Source: Streptomyces althioticus (GTDB taxonomy: Bacteria > Actinomycetota > Actinomycetes > Streptomycetales > Streptomycetaceae). Taken from it: a DNA stretch of 64,000 bases. Positions 35,999 to 44,522 of the stretch are shown here, one piece after another; position 1 is the first letter of the stretch; each line of letters opens with the position of its first letter. The stretch covers positions 186,001-250,000 of the forward strand of contig BMSW01000003.1 in NCBI GenBank assembly GCA_014649355.1, given 5' to 3'. Position numbers and translations under genes: made by a program. Below the pieces are notes generated by a model. It made no database searches. It saw nothing but the letters and a program-made list of their open reading frames with translations, and was not told the origin of the DNA.

Positions 35999-37342
35999 CT
36001 AGGAAAGCCTTTTGAGGAGCACGGCCGACGCCACGGGGCGTGCGCCGGCGCGTGCGACCCCGTCGGCGACCTCGCGGTCGGTGGAGACCACGATGACCGG
36101 CCGCCCCGGCGGCTCGGCGCGCACGAGCTGGCGGATGAGCTCGTCGGCGGTGACGCCCGGCTTGGAGAACAGCACCCGCACCCCGCGCGGCGGCGCCAGC
36201 AGCACCGGCGCGGCCAGTTCGGCGCCGTCGAAGACACAGGTGACCTCGGCGCCGGTCTGGGCGGCGAGCTGCGCGAGCTGGCCGAGCAGCCGCAGCCGCT
36301 GCTTCTCCAGCGGCATCTGCGGATAGCCGGTCTTGGTGACGTTGTAGCCGTCGACGACCAGATGCGCCTGCGGCAGGGCGAGGAGCTGGTCGAGGACGGC
36401 CGGGTCGTCCTCGGAGAGCGCGCGGGCGGCGATGTCCTTGGGCGTCATCCGGCCCGGCTCCACGGCGTCCACGGTCTCCGCGGGCCGCACGGACACGGGA
36501 GGCAGCGCCAGCTCGCGCCGCAGCCCCTGGGCGGCGTCCAGCACGGTGTCGAGCAGCAGCCGTACGCGCATGTCCTCGACGCTGCGGCCCTCGCGGGCGG
36601 CGCGGCGGGCGGCCTCCAGGGCGGCTTCGGACTCCCCCAGCCGGGCCTTGACGCGCCGGGTCTCGCTCTCGGCGGCGGACACCTGGGCCTGGCCCTCGGC
36701 GCGCACCGCCTCCATCTCGCCGCGCAGCTTGCGCAGGGCGGCCTCGCCGCGCTTGACGTCGGCGAGGGCGGACCGCAGCTTGCGGTGCAGCGAGTCGGTC
36801 TCCTTCTTCGCCGCGTCCAGCTCGGCGCGCAGCCGCTCGGTCTCGGAGCGGGTGTGCTCGCGGGCCCGGTCCAGTTCGGCGCGCAACCGCTCCAGCTCGG
36901 CGCGGGTCTCCTCGTCGGCGCGTTCGGCGTCGGCGCGCTGCGCCTCCTCGCCGGCGGCGGTGACCAGCTTGACCCAGCCCGGCGGGCGGAGCACGTAGGC
37001 CGCGGCCGCCACGTCGAGCGGGTCCGCGGCCGGGGGCGGGGAGCCGGAGTCGAGGGCGCCGGTCAGTTCCGGCTGGGACTCTCTGAGCTTCTCCCCGATC
37101 CGCTGCCGGAACAGCGGATCGGTCTCCAGCGCCGCCGCCATCGCGTTCCCGGCGAACTTGGCGCGGCGGGTCGGGGTGAACCGGGCGTACTGCCGCAGCT
37201 GCGCGGGCAGCTCGGCGACGGTGAGTCCGCCGAAGCCGTCCGCGACGATCTGGACGACCTTGCGGCGCACCCCGTCGGGCAGCGGACGGTCGAGCACCTC
37301 GGCGGCGCCGTCCTGCGGCCCCCCGCCCGTGGTCTCCACCAT
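35999..37342 (-). CDS. NYN (PIN-like) RNase-domain protein with coiled-coil region
   Basis: A 447-residue cytoplasmic protein in three parts: an N-terminal helical domain (RRKVVQIVADGFGGLTVAELPAQLRQYARF; residues ~26-150), a strongly charged coiled coil (~135-260; EETRAELERLRAELDRARE), and a C-terminal NYN/YacP-like nuclease domain (~320-447) with VVDGYNVTKTGYP, CVFDGAE and VVSTDREVADG, the acidic positions of PIN-like RNases. The N-terminal domain binding a partner is inference. Often annotated as an RNA-binding protein in Streptomyces. ATG 37342 is the only sensible start. Confidence 0.85.
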   Translation of the reverse strand: MVETTGGGPQDGAAEVLDRPLPDGVRRKVVQIVADGFGGLTVAELPAQLRQYARFTPTRRAKFAGNAMAAALETDPLFRQRIGEKLRESQPELTGALDSGSPPPAADPLDVAAAAYVLRPPGWVKLVTAAGEEAQRADAERADEETRAELERLRAELDRAREHTRSETERLRAELDAAKKETDSLHRKLRSALADVKRGEAALRKLRGEMEAVRAEGQAQVSAAESETRRVKARLGESEAALEAARRAAREGRSVEDMRVRLLLDTVLDAAQGLRRELALPPVSVRPAETVDAVEPGRMTPKDIAARALSEDDPAVLDQLLALPQAHLVVDGYNVTKTGYPQMPLEKQRLRLLGQLAQLAAQTGAEVTCVFDGAELAAPVLLAPPRGVRVLFSKPGVTADELIRQLVRAEPPGRPVIVVSTDREVADGVARAGARPVASAVLLKRLS

Positions 37343-37409
37343 CCGTCACACCCCAATGCCTGTGTGCGGCCCCGTCCGGGGGGCCGCCGTCAGCGGGGCC
37401 GGCTCCGTG

Positions 37410-37649
37410 TCAGGAGTCGGCGCCCGGCCTGTCCACGAGTTCCACCTGGTCCACGGCGTTGCACCAGCGGCACCGCACCGACTCGATCGTCTCGTCGAGC
37501 ACCTCGCGCTCCTCGACCTTGGGCTCTCCGGCCAGATCGAGGTGCACGTACTCGACGACCTTCGACGAGCGGGTGACGTCGAAGCGGGTGAGGTTGCCGC
37601 AGAGGGTGCAGCGCCACCGCGTCGAGTCGGTCGGCAGGGGAACCGTCAT
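37410..37649 (-). CDS. Small zinc-ribbon protein
   Basis: 79 residues with two CxxC knuckles, CTLCGN (Cys14/Cys17) and CRWCNA (Cys60/Cys63), separated by a beta-rich middle, the pattern of a single zinc ribbon. There are no other motifs. It is in the same direction as the NYN protein, which starts 67 bases after its stop. Function unknown; a nucleic-acid-binding partner or a structural adaptor is possible. Confidence 0.75.
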   Translation of the reverse strand: MTVPLPTDSTRWRCTLCGNLTRFDVTRSSKVVEYVHLDLAGEPKVEEREVLDETIESVRCRWCNAVDQVELVDRPGADS

Positions 37650-37804
37650 CGTGGCTGTTCGCCTTTCTCCAGTGTCCTTGACGCACCGGGCGGCCGGTGC
37701 GTGTGGCTCGTAACCCTACGGCCTGCCGGGCCCGCGCCGCCCGCCCGTCCACGGCGGCGAGGCGATCCGCACGGTTGCGTCCGGTTACGTCATGCTCTGT
37801 ACCC

Positions 37805-38542
37805 ATGATCCGCAACTGGACCGCGGCGGCCGCAGGGGCGCTGAGGACCACGCCCGCCCCGGTCACCCGCACCCTGATCGTGCTGTGCTGCCTGGTCTTC
37901 CTGGTCGGACCGGCCTCGGGGCTGCACCCGGCGCACGGCTCCGGGGAGGAGCTGCTCGCCGCGCAGCGGGACTACTTCCGCCGCTGGGGCGTGATCCCCG
38001 CAGACCTGTTCGACGGGTCCCCCGCGGCCGTCCTCACCCCCGCCACGGCGCTCTTCGTGCACGGCAGCTGGGTGCACCTGCTGGGCAACATGCTGTTCCT
38101 CCACGTGTTCGGGCCGCTGACCGAGGCACGGATGGGCCGGGTGCGGTTCGCCCTCTGCTACGCCGGCTGCGGCTACCTCGCCCTGCTGGGGTACGCGGCC
38201 GCCAACGCCGGCTCCGAGCGCTCCCTGGTCGGGGCCTCGGGGGCGATCTCGGCGCTGCTCGGGGCGTTCCTCTTCCTGTTCCCCCGCGGGCGGGTCACCA
38301 GTCTCCTGCCGTTCGCCTTCTTCGTGCCGGTACGGCTGCCCGCGTGGGCGGTGCTGCCGTTCTGGGCGGCGCTGCAGTGGGCGGCGGCCGGGCGGACGCC
38401 GGAGGGCGGCCCCGGGGTGGCCCATCTGGCGCACCTGGTGGGCTTCGCGCTGGGCTTCGGCTGCGCGTGGGTGTGGCGCGGCGGGGCGACTACAGTGAAG
38501 TCCGCCCCTGCTCCGGCCCCCGAGGGAGAGAACCAGCCGTGA
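37805..38542 (+). CDS. Rhomboid-family intramembrane serine protease
   Basis: A 245-residue polytopic protein with six to seven membrane segments. Rhomboid signatures: FVHGSWVHLLGNMLFLHVFG (loop 1/TM2, with the HxxxN residues), LVGASGAISALLG (catalytic Ser of GxSGxxxAxxG, ~147) and VAHLAHLVGFALGFG (catalytic His in TM6, ~210). It should cut membrane proteins within the bilayer. The ATG has no clear ribosome site. Its stop overlaps the next gene's GTG by four bases. Confidence 0.92.
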   Translation: MIRNWTAAAAGALRTTPAPVTRTLIVLCCLVFLVGPASGLHPAHGSGEELLAAQRDYFRRWGVIPADLFDGSPAAVLTPATALFVHGSWVHLLGNMLFLHVFGPLTEARMGRVRFALCYAGCGYLALLGYAAANAGSERSLVGASGAISALLGAFLFLFPRGRVTSLLPFAFFVPVRLPAWAVLPFWAALQWAAAGRTPEGGPGVAHLAHLVGFALGFGCAWVWRGGATTVKSAPAPAPEGENQP

Positions 38543-38820
38543 TCACCGCGATCGTCCTCATCAAGACCAGCGTGGACCGGATCCCCGAGATCGCGGAACA
38601 GATCGCCGCGCTGGACAGCGTCAGCGAGGTCTTCTCCGTCACCGGCACGTACGACCTGATCGCCATGGTGCGGGTGCGGGAGCACGAGGACCTCGCCGAG
38701 GTCATCCCCGGCAGCATCAGCAAGATCCCGGGGGTGGAGGGCACGGACACGCACGTGGCGTTCCGGACGTACTCCCAGCACGACCTCGAGGCCGCCTTCG
38801 CCATCGGGCTGGACAGCTGA
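38539..38820 (+). CDS. Stand-alone RAM (Lrp/AsnC ligand-binding) domain protein
   Basis: A 93-residue alpha/beta protein equal to only the effector-binding half of Lrp/AsnC regulators: TAIVLIKTSVDRIPEIAEQIAALDSVSEVFSVTGTYDLIAMVRV and the closing THVAFRTY. The DNA-binding half is absent, so it may form amino-acid-binding rings or modulate a full-length Lrp. GTG 38539 overlaps the rhomboid stop, with GGGAGAG upstream, so the two are co-translated. Confidence 0.9.
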   Translation: MITAIVLIKTSVDRIPEIAEQIAALDSVSEVFSVTGTYDLIAMVRVREHEDLAEVIPGSISKIPGVEGTDTHVAFRTYSQHDLEAAFAIGLDS

Positions 38821-38847
38821 CCCCCCGGGGCTCCCCGGCTCCGCTCC

Positions 38848-40254
38848 TCAGGCGCCGGAGGGGCCGTCCGTGGCCGACGGGTCCGGCACGCACCGCCCCT
38901 CCACCGTGCGGTACGTCCACCGTGCCCCGTCCCGCACGAGTTCCCGCACCGCCCGCACGAACCGTGCGACGTGCTCCTCCGGCGTGCCGGCCCCGAAGCT
39001 GACCCGGATCGCGTTCAGCGCCCCCGCCTCCGGCGCCCCGCACTCCCCCGCACCGCCCGTGTCGCCGCCGAGCAGCCTCCGCACCAGCGGGTGCGCGCAG
39101 AACAGGCCGTCGCGTACGCCGATGCCGTACTCCGCGGACAGCGCCGCCGCGAAGTGGGAGCTGTTCCAGCCGTCGACCACGAAGGACAGCACCCCGACCC
39201 GGGGCGCGTCGTCGCCGAACAGGGACAGGAAACGCACCTCGGGCACGTCCGCCAGCCCTTCCCGCACCGCGCGCACCAGCGCGTCCTCCCGTGCGGCCAG
39301 CGCCTCGAACCCCGCCTCGGTGAGCGCCTTGCAGGCGGAGGCGATGGCGTAGGCGCCGATGACGTTGGGCGAGCCGGCCTCGTGGCGGGCGGCGGTCTCG
39401 TGCCATTCCACGTCCACTCCCCCGTCCGCGCGCCGGGTGACCGCGCGGCTGGCGCCGCCGCCGGCGAGGTACGGCCCGGCCTCGCGCAGCCAGTCGGCGC
39501 GGCCGGCCAGGACCCCGGATCCGAAGGGCGCGTACAGCTTGTGCCCGGAGAAGGCGACCCAGTCCACGTCCAGCTCGCGCACGGACACCGCGCGGTGCGG
39601 GGCGAGCTGGGCGGCGTCCAGCACGATCCTGGCGCCGTGCGCGTGGGCGGCGGCGGCGAGTTCGCGGACCGGCCACAGCTCGCCGGTGACGTTGGAGGCG
39701 CCGGTGACACAGACCAGGGCCGGCCCGTGGGGGTCACGGTCGGCGAGGGCGCGCTCCAGGGACGCGACGGCCCGCGCGGGGCTGTCGGGGGCGTCGAGGA
39801 CGGTCACCCGGCCCGCCCGCTGCCAGGGCAGCAGCGCCGCGTGGTGCTCGGTCTCGAAGACGAAGACCTCGCAGCCGTCGGGCAGGACGGCGGCGAGCAG
39901 GTTGAGGGAGTCGGTGGTGGAGCGGGTGAACACCAGCTGGTCGTCGGCGCGGCAGTCGAGGAACCCGGCGACGGTACGGCGGGCGTTCTCGAAGAGGTCG
40001 GTGGAGAGCTGGGAGAGGTAGCCGGCGCCGCGGTGGACGCTGCCGTAGTAGGGGGCGTAGGCGGCCACGTCGTCCCAGACGCGCTGGAGGGCGGGGGCGC
40101 TGGCGGCGTAGTCGAGAGCGGCGTAGGTGACCTCGCCACCGGTGACGAGGGGCACGGCGACGTCCCGGCCGAGGACGGGCAGCGGGGTGGGGACGGACGG
40201 CTCGGCGGCGGCAGCGGGTACGGCGGTGGCGGTGGCGGTGGCGGCAGCAGGCAT
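38848..40254 (-). CDS. SufS-like class V aminotransferase fold enzyme under SAM-IV control
   Basis: A 468-residue PLP enzyme. The Schiff-base Lys239 is in FSGHKLYAPFGSGVL, His137/138 in FETEHHAALLPW and Cys386 in VRDGLFCAHP, matching the group II cysteine desulfurase/selenocysteine lyase pattern (EHHAN, SGHKLYGP, RxGHHCAQP). The Cys-loop differs (GLF for GHH), so activity may be altered. The first 20 residues are an Ala/Thr-rich extension. No other suf genes are adjacent. GGGAG precedes the ATG. The 360-base region upstream holds a SAM-IV riboswitch and a tiny ORF, tying expression to S-adenosylmethionine and hence to sulfur amino acid metabolism. Confidence 0.85.
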   Translation of the reverse strand: MPAAATATATAVPAAAAEPSVPTPLPVLGRDVAVPLVTGGEVTYAALDYAASAPALQRVWDDVAAYAPYYGSVHRGAGYLSQLSTDLFENARRTVAGFLDCRADDQLVFTRSTTDSLNLLAAVLPDGCEVFVFETEHHAALLPWQRAGRVTVLDAPDSPARAVASLERALADRDPHGPALVCVTGASNVTGELWPVRELAAAAHAHGARIVLDAAQLAPHRAVSVRELDVDWVAFSGHKLYAPFGSGVLAGRADWLREAGPYLAGGGASRAVTRRADGGVDVEWHETAARHEAGSPNVIGAYAIASACKALTEAGFEALAAREDALVRAVREGLADVPEVRFLSLFGDDAPRVGVLSFVVDGWNSSHFAAALSAEYGIGVRDGLFCAHPLVRRLLGGDTGGAGECGAPEAGALNAIRVSFGAGTPEEHVARFVRAVRELVRDGARWTYRTVEGRCVPDPSATDGPSGA

Positions 40255-40365
40255 GACGGAACTCCCGGAGGGCAGGGCGGATCCTCGCGCGAGCGGACGG
40301 CGTGACGCGTCGCTCCAGCGCGGAGAGGAAAGTGACGAGGGTGTGCGGAGGCGGGGCTCGACGCC

Positions 40366-40386
40366 CTAACGCATTCGCTTGCTCAC
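40366..40386 (-). CDS. Six-codon upstream ORF (VSKRMR) in the SAM-IV leader
   Basis: GTG-started ORF of six codons with stop TAG, preceded by GAGGAG at ideal spacing, the strongest ribosome site in the leader. It lies between the riboswitch (3' end at 40426) and the SufS-like gene start at 40254. It may act as the direct translational target of the switch, or as a leader cistron that affects downstream initiation. Confidence 0.5.
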   Translation of the reverse strand: MSKRMR

Positions 40387-40406
40387 GGAAGACTCCTCGA
40401 CGACCA

Positions 40407-40430
40407 GGACCCCTGGTGTGCGAGGGGTCC
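40407..40430 (-). other. Hairpin at the 3' edge of the SAM-IV element
   Basis: GGACCCC (40407-40413) pairs with GGGGTCC (40424-40430), seven base pairs around a 10-base loop. It overlaps the last bases of the riboswitch and precedes the GAGGAG of the upstream ORF, so it could be the expression platform. Confidence 0.55.
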
Positions 40431-40542
40431 GCGCTTGCCGTGAGCCCTGCTGCTCACGGCCTGGTCTTCACCCGGGGCACCCCGCCACGGACGGAGGGTT
40501 GCCGGACAGCCGGCCGGGGCCTGATGGCTGTCACTCATGACC
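40426..40542 (-). ncRNA. SAM-IV riboswitch
   Basis: Read on the minus strand from 40542 the element shows GGTCATGAGTGACAG, the AGGCCCCGGCCGGCTGTCCG region, GGCAACCCTCC, GTGGCGGGGTGCCCCGGGTG, AAGACCAGG and, after the TGAGC/GCTCA stem, GGCAAGCGCGGACC. These are the conserved blocks of the SAM-IV class found in Actinomycetales. GGTCAT (5') pairs with the GAAGACC segment to close the core. The gene it precedes is a SufS-like PLP enzyme. Confidence 0.92.
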
Positions 40543-40565
40543 TGAGAGGGAACGTACGCGAGGCG

Positions 40566-40607
40566 ACGGCCGTCCCGCAACCCGTATCCGGATCGCGGGA
40601 CGGCCGT
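40566..40607 (-). terminator. Terminator hairpin after trpD
   Basis: ACGGCCGTCCCGC (40566-40578) pairs perfectly with GCGGGACGGCCGT (40595-40607). It lies eight bases after the trpD stop and upstream of the SAM-IV leader, separating the two units. Confidence 0.85.
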
Positions 40608-40614
40608 GCGGGGC

Positions 40615-41679
40615 CTACGCGTTGCTGACGGCGACCCAGCGTTCGAGGACGCGCCGCGCGGCGCCGGAGTCGACGGACTCGGCGGCCTTCTCCATCCCGG
40701 CGCGGATCTGCTCCGTGAGCGTGCCGCTGCCGGGCTCCAGGGCCACCAGGGCCGCCGCCGAGTTCAGCAGCACCGCGTCCCGCACGGGGCCGCGCTCGCC
40801 GTCCAGCAGCCGGCGGGCCACTTCGGCGTTGTAGGAGGCGTCGGCGCCGCGCAGCGCCTCCACCGGGACCAGCTCGATGCCGACGTCGCGCGGGTCGAAG
40901 GTCTCCTCGGTGACCGCGCCGTCGCGGACCACCCACACCTTGGAGGTGCCGGTGGTGGTCAGCTCGTCGAGGCCGTCGTCGCCGCGGAACACCAGGGTGG
41001 AGTTGCCGCGGCCGGCGAACACCCCGGCCATGATGGGCGCCATCCGGGCGTCGGCGACGCCGACGGCCTGCGCCTTGACCTTCGCCGGGTTGGCGAGCGG
41101 GCCGAGGAAGTTGAACACGGTGCGGACGCCGAGCTGGCCGCGCGCGGCGGCCACATGACGCAGCGCCGGGTGGAACCTCACCGCGAAGCAGAAGGTGATG
41201 CCGGCCTCCTCGGCGACCTCGGCGACCCGGCGCGGGGTCAGTTCGAGGTTGACGCCCAGCTTCTCCAGCACGTCGGAGGCGCCGGAGGCGGAGGACGCGG
41301 CGCGGTTGCCGTGCTTGACGACCTTCGCGCCGGTGCCGGCGACGACGATCGAGGACATGGTGGAGATGTTCACCGTCTTGGCGCCGTCGCCGCCGGTGCC
41401 GACGATGTCGACGGTCGCGCCGGGCACCTCGATGACGTTGGCATGGTCGTAGAGCGCCCGCACGCAGCCGGTGATCTCGTCGACGGTCTCGCCCTTGGCC
41501 CGCAGGGACACCGCGAACCCGGCGATCTGCGCGTCGGTCGCCTCGCCGCGCATGATCAGGTCCATCGCCCAGGCGGCCTCGTCGGCGGTCAGGTCCCGGC
41601 CGTCCAGGAGGGTGTTCAGCAGGGCGGGCCAGGAGCGGCCCGCCGCGGTGTCGCCTCCAGCGGGGGTCACAGCGCTCAT
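40615..41679 (-). CDS. trpD: Anthranilate phosphoribosyltransferase
   Basis: A 354-residue enzyme adding phosphoribose to anthranilate, the second tryptophan-specific step. Motifs: [17 protein letters not shown] (PRPP/Mg site, ~91-107), [18 protein letters not shown] (~122-139), [11 protein letters not shown] (~185) and [16 protein letters not shown] start at 41679 has AGGAG five bases upstream; the frame is open further upstream without similarity. It stands alone, 26 kb from trpEG, and has no visible attenuator. It is flanked by strong hairpins on both sides. Confidence 0.95.
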   Translation of the reverse strand: MSAVTPAGGDTAAGRSWPALLNTLLDGRDLTADEAAWAMDLIMRGEATDAQIAGFAVSLRAKGETVDEITGCVRALYDHANVIEVPGATVDIVGTGGDGAKTVNISTMSSIVVAGTGAKVVKHGNRAASSASGASDVLEKLGVNLELTPRRVAEVAEEAGITFCFAVRFHPALRHVAAARGQLGVRTVFNFLGPLANPAKVKAQAVGVADARMAPIMAGVFAGRGNSTLVFRGDDGLDELTTTGTSKVWVVRDGAVTEETFDPRDVGIELVPVEALRGADASYNAEVARRLLDGERGPVRDAVLLNSAAALVALEPGSGTLTEQIRAGMEKAAESVDSGAARRVLERWVAVSNA

Positions 41680-41755
41680 GGTCGCTCCTGACGGTCGTAG
41701 CGGGTTCTCGGGACCGGACGGGTCCCGCACCCACCCTATCCAGCCGCGGGCACGG

Positions 41756-41794
41756 CGAAGGGCCCCCGTCCGCAGAACGGACGGGGGCCCTTCG
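41756..41794 (-). terminator. Terminator hairpin of the ctaE-qcrCAB operon
   Basis: A 17-bp perfect stem, 41756-41772 with 41778-41794, around CAGAA, located 36 bases after the qcrB stop. It is one of the strongest hairpins in the window. Confidence 0.9.
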
Positions 41795-41829
41795 CTGTCG
41801 TGTGGCGACGTGTGGAGAAGCTCCGGGGA

Positions 41830-43467
41830 TCAGTGGTGGCCGTGGCCGCTCGTGATCTCCTTGTACTCCTCGACGGTCGGCTTCGGAATCTGCGACTCCT
41901 CGCCGTAGAAGCCCTTGCTGAGCTTCGCGCGCAGCTTCTCGCCGGCCTTCACCTTGCGCCGGACGCCGTTCTCGTCGACCTCCGGGCCGAGCTCGAGCGG
42001 CTTGGGCTGCTCGTGCGCGGTGAGGGTGTACAGCTGCTCCTGGCTGAGCGGCTCGTGGACCTCGATGAACTCACCGTGCGGCAGGCGCTTGATGATGCCC
42101 GACTCGCGGCCGTGCAGCACCTTCTCCTTGTCCCGGCGCTGGAGGCCGAGGCAGATCCGCTTGGTGACGATGAACGCCACGACCGGGGCGACGAAGAACG
42201 CGATCCGGACGAACCAGGTGATGGCGTTGATCGACAGGTGGAAGTGCGTGGCCCAGATGTCGTTGCCGCCGCCGACGAGGAGCACGAAGTACAGCGTCAT
42301 CCAGGCGACGCCGAACGCGGTGCGGGTCGGGGCGTTGCGCGGGCGGTCCAGGATGTGGTGCTCGCGCTTGTCGCCGGTGACCCAGGACTCGATGAACGGG
42401 TACACGGCGATGGCGGCCAGGACCAGCGGGAAGATCAGCAGCGGGATGAACACGCCCAGGACGAGCGTGTGGCCCCAGAAGTTGATCTCCCAGCCCGGCA
42501 TGACACGGATCAGGCCCTCGGAGAAGCCCATGTACCAGTCGGGCTGGGCGCCGGTGGAGACCATGTCGGGCCGGTAGGGGCCGATGGACCAGATCGGGTT
42601 GACCGTGGCGATCGCGGCGACGGCCGCGAGCACACCGAAGACCAGGAAGAAGAAGCCTCCGGCCTTGGCCATGTACACCGGCAGCAGCGGCATGCCGACC
42701 ACGTTCTTGTTGGTCTTCCCGGGGCCGGGGAACTGCGTGTGCTTGTGGTAGAAGACCAGGATCAGGTGCGCCACCACGAGGCCGAGCATGATGCCCGGCA
42801 GCAGCAGGACGTGGATCGAGAAGAACCGGGCCACGAAGTCGTCGCCGGGGAACTCGCCGCCGAAGAGGAAGAACGAGATGTACGTGCCGACGATCGGCAC
42901 GGACAGGATCGCGCCCTCCATGAAGCGGATACCGGTGCCGGAGAGCAGGTCGTCCGGGAGCGAGTAGCCGGTGAAACCGGTGAACATGCCCAGGACGAGC
43001 AGCAGGAAGCCGAACAGCCAGTTGATCTCACGCGGCTTGCGGAACGCGCCGGTGAAGAACACGCGCATCATGTGCACGAACATGCCGGCGACGAAGATCA
43101 GCGCGGCCCAGTGGTGGATCTGCCGGATGAGCAGACCGCCACGGACGTCGAAGCTGATGTCCAGCGTCGACTTGTACGCCTCACTCATCAGCTGGCCCTG
43201 CAGCGGGACGTAGCTGCCGTGGTACTCCACCTCGTTCATCGACGGGTGGAAGAACAGGGTCAGGTACACACCCGTGAGGATGATGATGATGAAGCTGTAC
43301 AGGCAGATCTCACCCAGCATGAACGACCAGTGGTCGGGGAAGATCTTGCGCATGTTGGCCTTGGCCAGGGAGTAGATCCCCAGCCGGCCGTCGGCCCAGT
43401 CGGCGACGCGTTCGCCGGCCGGTGCCTTCCCGCGTGCGCGGGACTCGGGTGTCGTCGTAGTACTCAT
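41830..43467 (-). CDS. qcrB: Cytochrome bc1 complex (bcc) cytochrome b subunit
   Basis: A 545-residue membrane subunit that oxidises menaquinol and carries two b haems. Haem-ligand histidines lie in QIHHWAALIFVAGMFVHMMRVFF (~104-127) and FFSIHVLLLPGIMLGLVVAHLILVFYHKHTQFPGP (~205-238); the Qo-site motif is GPYRPDMVSTGAQPDWYMG-type PDWY (~300). A long hydrophilic C-terminal extension (~430-545) typical of actinobacterial QcrB follows. It is the last gene of the operon, overlapping qcrA by four bases (ATGA). Confidence 0.97.
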   Translation of the reverse strand: MSTTTTPESRARGKAPAGERVADWADGRLGIYSLAKANMRKIFPDHWSFMLGEICLYSFIIIILTGVYLTLFFHPSMNEVEYHGSYVPLQGQLMSEAYKSTLDISFDVRGGLLIRQIHHWAALIFVAGMFVHMMRVFFTGAFRKPREINWLFGFLLLVLGMFTGFTGYSLPDDLLSGTGIRFMEGAILSVPIVGTYISFFLFGGEFPGDDFVARFFSIHVLLLPGIMLGLVVAHLILVFYHKHTQFPGPGKTNKNVVGMPLLPVYMAKAGGFFFLVFGVLAAVAAIATVNPIWSIGPYRPDMVSTGAQPDWYMGFSEGLIRVMPGWEINFWGHTLVLGVFIPLLIFPLVLAAIAVYPFIESWVTGDKREHHILDRPRNAPTRTAFGVAWMTLYFVLLVGGGNDIWATHFHLSINAITWFVRIAFFVAPVVAFIVTKRICLGLQRRDKEKVLHGRESGIIKRLPHGEFIEVHEPLSQEQLYTLTAHEQPKPLELGPEVDENGVRRKVKAGEKLRAKLSKGFYGEESQIPKPTVEEYKEITSGHGHH

Positions 43468-44522
43468 CCGCGCTCCCAGAAGGCAGGGCCGACGGGCTCG
43501 TCGAAGTCGCCGAGCGCTTCGAGGTAACCCTCGTCGTTCACGCCGATGCGCAGCTGCGGCAGCGGGTGACCGGCGGGACCGAAGATCACCTTGGCGCCGT
43601 CGGAGAGGTCGAAGGTGGACTGGTGGCAGGGGCAGAGCGCGTGGTGCGTCTGCTGCTCGTACAGGGAGATCGGGCAACCGACGTGGGTGCAGATCTTCGA
43701 GTAGGCGAGGATCCCCTCGTGCGACCACTCCAGCGAGCGCTTGTCCTTGATGTCGTCCGGCTGGATGCGGACCAGCATCAGGGCGGCCTTGGCGATCTCG
43801 GTCTGGAAACCGTGGTCGTGCTCCTCCAGGCCCTCGGGCTTGGCGAAGGTCAGCGAGCCCACGATCAGGTCCGACGGACGCAGCGGCTCGTTGGTGTTCA
43901 TGTTGACGAGCAGCTTGCCCTTGGACCACAGGGTGTGGCGCAGCTTCGTGCCGGGCAGCGGGCCGAGGTCGCGCAGCAGGACCACGCCGGAGAGCGGGAA
44001 CAGGGCCAGCGCGCCGAACATGGTGTTGCGGATCAGCTTCCGGCGGCCGAGCGCCGACTCCTTGGCGCCCTGGCGGAAGTCGTCCATGACCTTCGCGCGG
44101 ACGTCGGGAGCGGCCTCGATCGGGTGACGCTCGTCGGCCAGCTCGTGGTCCGACATCAGCGTGCGGGCCCAGTGGACCGCGCCGGCGCCGATGCAGAACA
44201 GGGCGAGGCCGAGCGTCATGCCCAGCGCGAAGTTCAGCGCGCTGATGTGACCGATCGGCCAGATGAAGACCGACTTGTCGACCGGGATGGTCACGTACGA
44301 GGCGATGAAGCCGACGGTGGCCAGCATCGACACCGTGAACAGCAGGGCGACCGTACGCTCGGACCGCTTGGCGGCCCGCTCGTCGATGTCCTGCACCCGC
44401 GGCTCGTGCGGCGGGAGGCCCGGGTCGGCGAACGGGTTCTGCTCGTCCGCGAGCTTCACCGCGCCGTGGCTGGTGTCCTGCGCTGCGGGCAGGTTCTCTT
44501 CGGGAATGTCTTGGCTACTCAT
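43464..44522 (-). CDS. qcrA: Rieske iron-sulfur subunit of the bcc complex
   Basis: A 352-residue protein with three N-terminal membrane segments (around 60-170, the actinobacterial type) and a C-terminal Rieske domain. Cluster ligands are in CTHVGCPIS and CPCHQSTFD (~285-310). It takes electrons from menaquinol and passes them to the dihaem cytochrome c QcrC. ATG 44522 overlaps the qcrC stop by four bases and its own stop overlaps qcrB by four, so the three subunits are translationally coupled. Confidence 0.97.
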   Translation of the reverse strand: MSSQDIPEENLPAAQDTSHGAVKLADEQNPFADPGLPPHEPRVQDIDERAAKRSERTVALLFTVSMLATVGFIASYVTIPVDKSVFIWPIGHISALNFALGMTLGLALFCIGAGAVHWARTLMSDHELADERHPIEAAPDVRAKVMDDFRQGAKESALGRRKLIRNTMFGALALFPLSGVVLLRDLGPLPGTKLRHTLWSKGKLLVNMNTNEPLRPSDLIVGSLTFAKPEGLEEHDHGFQTEIAKAALMLVRIQPDDIKDKRSLEWSHEGILAYSKICTHVGCPISLYEQQTHHALCPCHQSTFDLSDGAKVIFGPAGHPLPQLRIGVNDEGYLEALGDFDEPVGPAFWERG

